44,582 nucleotides of DNA from contig JAGLXM010000028.1 in assembly GCA_023132915.1 (NCBI GenBank), positions 1 through 44,582 on the forward strand, written 5' to 3'. The notes below the pieces were generated by a model, which did no database searches, was not told the origin of the DNA, and saw only the letters and a list, made by a program, of their open reading frames with translations. Within the stretch, counting starts at the first letter, position 1. Each line of letters opens with the position of its first letter. The DNA comes from Candidatus Bipolaricaulota bacterium (GTDB lineage: Bacteria; Bipolaricaulota; Bipolaricaulia; UBA7950; UBA9294). A program made the translations under genes and the position numbers. This document shows positions 41,608 through 44,582 of the stretch, piece by piece.

Positions 41608-42872
41608 ACCGTCCTCCCCCAACACACAGCCCCTTCGATTGCGGACCGTACACAGTCTCTCATGCTGCCAAATGCGACCTGAACCCCGAGCTCACCAGGG
41701 GCGTAGTACGCACACTTCCCCGAATTGGTCATCATCACCTCGGCGTCAGAGGAGATTATCGGTGAATGAAGCACACAGGTGTCAAGGACGATCTCGATCC
41801 CAAAATCCAGCAGCGTATTCATGAAGTTACCCCTCTGCAGTAGGGCATAGGAGGTCTGGCTGGTGAGGACGATTATCCTGAGGCCAGGGTGTAGAGAACG
41901 GCCCCCTTCGGCCTCTATGGCCTGTGCAAGCTGCTGAAACTCTGCATAGGAGAAATGCGGACAGCCTAGCACGATCGCATCTAATTTGACCCCCTCATCT
42001 GCCGTAGACAGCTCTGACCAGGCCCTCCTCAAATCGGAGAGCCCTACATCGATCACCGACTCCGGGGTGTTCCCCTGGAAGGCCTCTTTTAGAGTATTGG
42101 CCTCGGGGGTCACCCCGAGGGCATGAAACAGCGCCACGGCACCGGAGGAGGCAGCAGCGGCACCGAGTGCCTTGAGTTGATCGCCTGTCGCATCGACAGG
42201 GAGCCCTTCTATCACAGGAACCTTTTCTTGAACAAGCCCTCCCATGAAATGCCCCAGCGCAACGTAGAGCGTATCGTCCCTTAAAAGCTGCGGCGCAATA
42301 TCAGCCAGGCGAAGGAGAATCTGCCCCTTACGATTCCTCTTCAGATGAAGGCCGGATTTGGGGACCCTCCCGGTTATGGCAGCGCAGATGTCCATGTAGT
42401 CACCATATCGATTCGTCCGTGCCCCAAGGACGGAATTTGCATATACAATGGCATTGGATTCGCCCCAGGCGATCTGCTGACCGAACCTGGGGGTGAGATA
42501 GCCTTGATAAGGTGCGCACGTCCATGTTGGGACACATCCCATCTCAGTATAGGCGCTGGCGATCCTGTTAGCCTTGTTCGCAAATTCACTAGAGATCCTC
42601 TGCCGTCTCCAATTCTGAAGATCAAGGGGGATCATGTTCAGGGTCGTGGGAACTGAGACCCTGGCACCGCGCGCCACAAGGGTCTCGGCAAATTCCAGCC
42701 CAGAGTCACACATCAAGGCGCAGCCATCGATATGGGCCTGGGTCACATCCATCAGCTCCGGGGCACCATAGACCTCAGCCATCCTTATCAGGATTGACAT
42801 TGCCAGTCTGGCTGCGCCTCCGTATTGGCCGCTTAACTTTCGTCTGTCTTTTACAGTCAACGATATAGACAT
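41592..42872 (-). CDS. Aconitase X catalytic (large) subunit, DUF521 family; probable cis-3-hydroxyproline dehydratase
   Basis: The 426-residue catalytic subunit has the family N-terminus KLSGQYGGAARLAMSILIRMAEVYGA, AHIDGCALMCDSGLEFAE, VPTTLNMIPLD, CVPTWTCAPYQGYLTPRFGQ and the C-terminal TNSGKCAYYAPGELG. Known bacterial aconitase-X enzymes dehydrate cis-3-hydroxy-L-proline to 1-pyrroline-2-carboxylate. Archaeal ones act on mevalonate 5-phosphate. A divergent ornithine-cyclodeaminase homologue, the usual partner that reduces pyrroline-2-carboxylate to proline, starts 112 bp away, which favours the hydroxyproline role. ATG 42872 fits the family N-terminus, although its ribosome site is poor. 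Confidence 0.88.
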   Translation of the reverse strand: MSISLTVKDRRKLSGQYGGAARLAMSILIRMAEVYGAPELMDVTQAHIDGCALMCDSGLEFAETLVARGARVSVPTTLNMIPLDLQNWRRQRISSEFANKANRIASAYTEMGCVPTWTCAPYQGYLTPRFGQQIAWGESNAIVYANSVLGARTNRYGDYMDICAAITGRVPKSGLHLKRNRKGQILLRLADIAPQLLRDDTLYVALGHFMGGLVQEKVPVIEGLPVDATGDQLKALGAAAASSGAVALFHALGVTPEANTLKEAFQGNTPESVIDVGLSDLRRAWSELSTADEGVKLDAIVLGCPHFSYAEFQQLAQAIEAEGGRSLHPGLRIIVLTSQTSYALLQRGNFMNTLLDFGIEIVLDTCVLHSPIISSDAEVMMTNSGKCAYYAPGELGVQVAFGSMRDCVRSAIEGAVCWGRTVWKGP

Positions 42873-42984
42873 ATCCAGTGATTATGTCGCATCCGGTTCG
42901 CTCGGTCCATCTCAAATAGAGAAAACGGTGATTGATAACCTTTCCCTTTACAAAGATCTCTATTATAGTAAGCGGGGGGAAATC

Positions 42985-43967
42985 ATGAAGATCCTTATAT
43001 TATCGGGCGATGATGTGCGCCGAGCGCTTCCGATGCAGCAGGCAATCGGGGCGATGAAGAGGGCCTTTACCCAGCTTTCCCGTGGGCAGGCCGACGTGCC
43101 GCTGAGAGAGGCGCTTCGGGTGCCTCGTCACAGGGGCGTGACCCTGTTCATGCCAGCCTACTTGGCCTCCGATGATCAAATGGCTGTGAAAATAGCGTCC
43201 GTGTTTGAGGATAACCCGGCCAAGGGTCTGCCACTGATTCACTCGCTGGTCGTGATGGTGGATACCTCTACAGGAGAGCCGTGCGCCGTGATGGATGGGG
43301 CATACCTCACTGCCCTGCGCACGGGCCGGCTTCGGGCCTCGCCACGGACCTGTTGGCACGCGAGGATGCCCAGACAGTGGCCATCTTCGGGGCGGGTGCA
43401 CAGGGGCGCACCCAGCTTGAGGCAGTCTGTGCCGTACGCCAAATCCAGGGGGCCTGGGTGTACGATACGGTACCAGACAGGGCCACCGCCTTTGTAACCG
43501 AGATGAGCGAGAGGCTCTCCCTACCGGTAAGAGTGGCCGACACGCCGGCCGATGCCGTGCGGCAGGCCGATGTCATCAGCACGGCCACTTCCTCCTCCAG
43601 TCCCATCTTCGATGCCGCCGATATCCAACCCGGGGTGCATATAAACGCTGTAGGGGCATTCACCCCTCAAATGCAGGAGATCCCCACGGAGACGATCCTA
43701 CGGGCAAAAGTGGTGGTCGATCACCGAGAGACAGGCCTGGCAGAGGCGGGTGACCTTCTGATCCCGATTCAGCAAGGCTTAATGTCCGAGTCGCACATCT
43801 ACGGGGAGCTAGGAGAGATCACCGCTGGGCTAAAGCCAGCCCGAACATCTCCGGAGGAGATCACAGTCTTCGAATCGGTGGGTTTAGCAGTGCAGGACGT
43901 GGCAGCGGCAGGCGTGGCGCTTGAGAGAGCACGGCGGCAGAGACTGGGAACCGAAGTGGTATTTTAA
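42985..43967 (+). pseudogene. Ornithine cyclodeaminase/mu-crystallin family gene with a frameshift (candidate pyrroline-2-carboxylate reductase)
   Basis: The N-terminal part starts at ATG 42985 after GGGGGGAA. It reads LPMQQAIGAMKRAFTQLSRG, then VPLREALRVPRHRGVTLFMPAY, MAVKIASVFEDNPAKGLP and MDGAYLTALRTG. The rest lies in another frame: ASGLATDLLAREDAQTVAIFGAGAQGRTQLEAV (NAD motif GAGAQG), then ADVISTATSSSSPIF, VVVDHRETGLAEAGDLL and ESVGLAVQDVAAA. The two halves join at ACGGGCCGGC (43321-43330), where one base appears to be missing, since the family expects TGAASGLATD. There is no slippery heptamer, so this is a recent inactivating mutation or a sequence error rather than programmed shifting. 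If intact, the enzyme would make proline from pyrroline-2-carboxylate. Confidence 0.85.
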
Positions 43968-44000
43968 TATAGCTAGGTAGTATAATATAATCCAACCTGA

Positions 44001-44020
44001 GCTGGTCTTGCAAAACCAGC
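44001..44020. repeat. Small hairpin between the reductase and patatin genes
   Basis: GCTGGT (44001-44006) and ACCAGC (44015-44020) form a six-pair stem with an eight-base loop. No T-run follows on either strand, so a terminator role is weak. Nothing else is recognisable in this 115-base gap. Confidence 0.3.
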
Positions 44021-44082
44021 ATGGCAGATTTCATTCCCTCAAGACGGTAATGGCCCTTGCTCTTCTCTGGATCTGCGGATGC

Positions 44083-44582
44083 TTATTCCGAGCTGAGGTG
44101 CCTGAGGATCGTGGGGAGAGCGCGTCGGGCTGCTTCCTCCCCTGCTTTGATCCCATTTTTCACATCACTGTAGCAAGGAGGGGTGGGGGAGAAGTCCGGA
44201 CGAATTAGGACATCTGGTGGATGGGCCTGCAAGGATAACTCGCTGATGCGTCTTTGGAAGACGGTCGACATCTGAAACAGAACGGTAAAGACACTCGGGT
44301 AGAATCGGCGCGTTTCGTTCTCGCCAGGCTTGGATCTCTCCATCCTATTGATGATCCCCAGGATTCGCTCGCGGTAGTCGGGAACCGGGATTCCAGAGAG
44401 GCGTACCTCCTCAGGGTGCACAAGGACATCAACGGCGATTACCATCTCAGCACCGAGTTGACGGGTGACATCGACTGGAACCGGATTTGAGACCCCACCG
44501 TCAATCAAAAGGTGCCCATCAATCCAGACGGGCGTGAATAGACCAGGCACAGAGAGACTCGCTCGGATCGCCTGCGCGAGGG
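44083..44582 (-). CDS. Patatin-like phospholipase (C-terminal part, runs off the window)
   Basis: The frame continues beyond position 44582. The visible 166 residues start AQAIRASLSVPGLFTPVWID and include LLIDGGVSNPVPVDVTRQLGAEM, whose DGG holds the catalytic aspartate of patatin-like (RssA/YchK type) lipid acyl hydrolases. The remaining tail (RISELSLQAHPPDVLIRPDF) is typical of bacterial patatins of about 250-320 aa. The nucleophile motif GxSxG would lie outside the window. Confidence 0.88.
   Translation of the reverse strand, partial: LAQAIRASLSVPGLFTPVWIDGHLLIDGGVSNPVPVDVTRQLGAEMVIAVDVLVHPEEVRLSGIPVPDYRERILGIINRMERSKPGENETRRFYPSVFTVLFQMSTVFQRRISELSLQAHPPDVLIRPDFSPTPPCYSDVKNGIKAGEEAARRALPTILRHLSSE

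Noticed and set aside
43321-43330. Programmed ribosomal frameshift in the ornithine-cyclodeaminase homologue
   Set aside because: There is no slippery heptamer at the junction, and the family is not known to use frameshifting. A one-base indel explains the data.
1-44582. CRISPR arrays, tRNA or rRNA genes, insertion sequences
   Set aside because: I saw no regularly spaced repeats, no cloverleaf with a GGTTCGAATCC-type arm outside coding sequence, and no transposase frames with terminal repeats.

Overview
This is a bacterial chromosomal segment of roughly 55% G+C by eye, packed with genes and free of recognisable tRNA, rRNA, insertion sequences or CRISPR. The hrcA-grpE-dnaK-dnaJ heat-shock operon with a CIRCE operator, SecA with a SEC-C tail, an O-antigen-ligase-type membrane protein and consensus sigma-70 promoters all point to a bacterium. 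A tungsten-type aldehyde:ferredoxin oxidoreductase, several iron-sulfur flavoprotein subunits and heavy investment in peptide and amino-acid uptake suggest an anaerobic, amino-acid-fermenting life. A deep-branching, mostly uncultured lineage is plausible, but the phylum cannot be settled from these data.

Layout. (1) 1-2769, plus: end of a membrane protein, two oligopeptide-ABC ATPases (OppD/OppF type) and the XTP/dITP pyrophosphatase RdgB. (2) 2760-7346, minus: hrcA-grpE-dnaK-dnaJ, driven by a consensus promoter abutting CIRCE. (3) 7428-12663: a LIV-type amino-acid ABC transporter split into two converging units. The binding-protein gene is on plus and livGFHM on minus. Each has its own near-consensus promoter, a short leader ORF rich in Phe/Tyr/Trp that ends in tandem stop codons inside a hairpin, and a Rho-independent terminator ahead of the first structural gene. 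This looks like paired transcription attenuation. (4) 12788-21548: an ABC-ATPase remnant (plus), then on minus SecA, an O-antigen-ligase/TPR protein, a geranylgeranyl-reductase-family flavoprotein, an S41 protease and S-adenosylhomocysteinase. (5) 21671-29961, minus: a hydroxyproline-type catabolic operon. In transcription order it has a DapA-family lyase, an SDR, a two-cysteine proline-racemase-family epimerase, a five-gene iron-sulfur/flavin dehydrogenase (Fer2, FAD alpha, 4Fe-4S, BFD, DAO beta) and an aldehyde:ferredoxin oxidoreductase. (6) 30138-37874, plus: a divergent XRE-cupin regulator, an M29-type peptidase and a complete dipeptide ABC transporter (binding protein, B, C, D, F). (7) 37928-44582: a truncated livF fragment, a HAD hydrolase, an IlvD/Edd dehydratase, the two subunits of an aconitase-X enzyme, a frameshifted ornithine-cyclodeaminase-family reductase and the end of a patatin-like protein.

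How the genes may work together. Blocks 5-7 read as an island for using proline- and hydroxyproline-rich peptides such as collagen fragments. Peptides would enter through the Dpp transporter and be cut by the M29-type peptidase. trans-4-Hydroxy-L-proline would be epimerised, oxidised by the multi-subunit dehydrogenase, and deaminated by the DapA-family enzyme to 2-oxoglutarate semialdehyde. The window contains no aldehyde dehydrogenase for the last step. An aldehyde:ferredoxin oxidoreductase sits at the end of the operon and could replace it, giving an anaerobic ferredoxin-reducing variant of the pathway. The aconitase-X pair and the ornithine-cyclodeaminase homologue would handle cis-3-hydroxyproline, returning it to proline. 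Substrates here are inferred from family and context, not proven.
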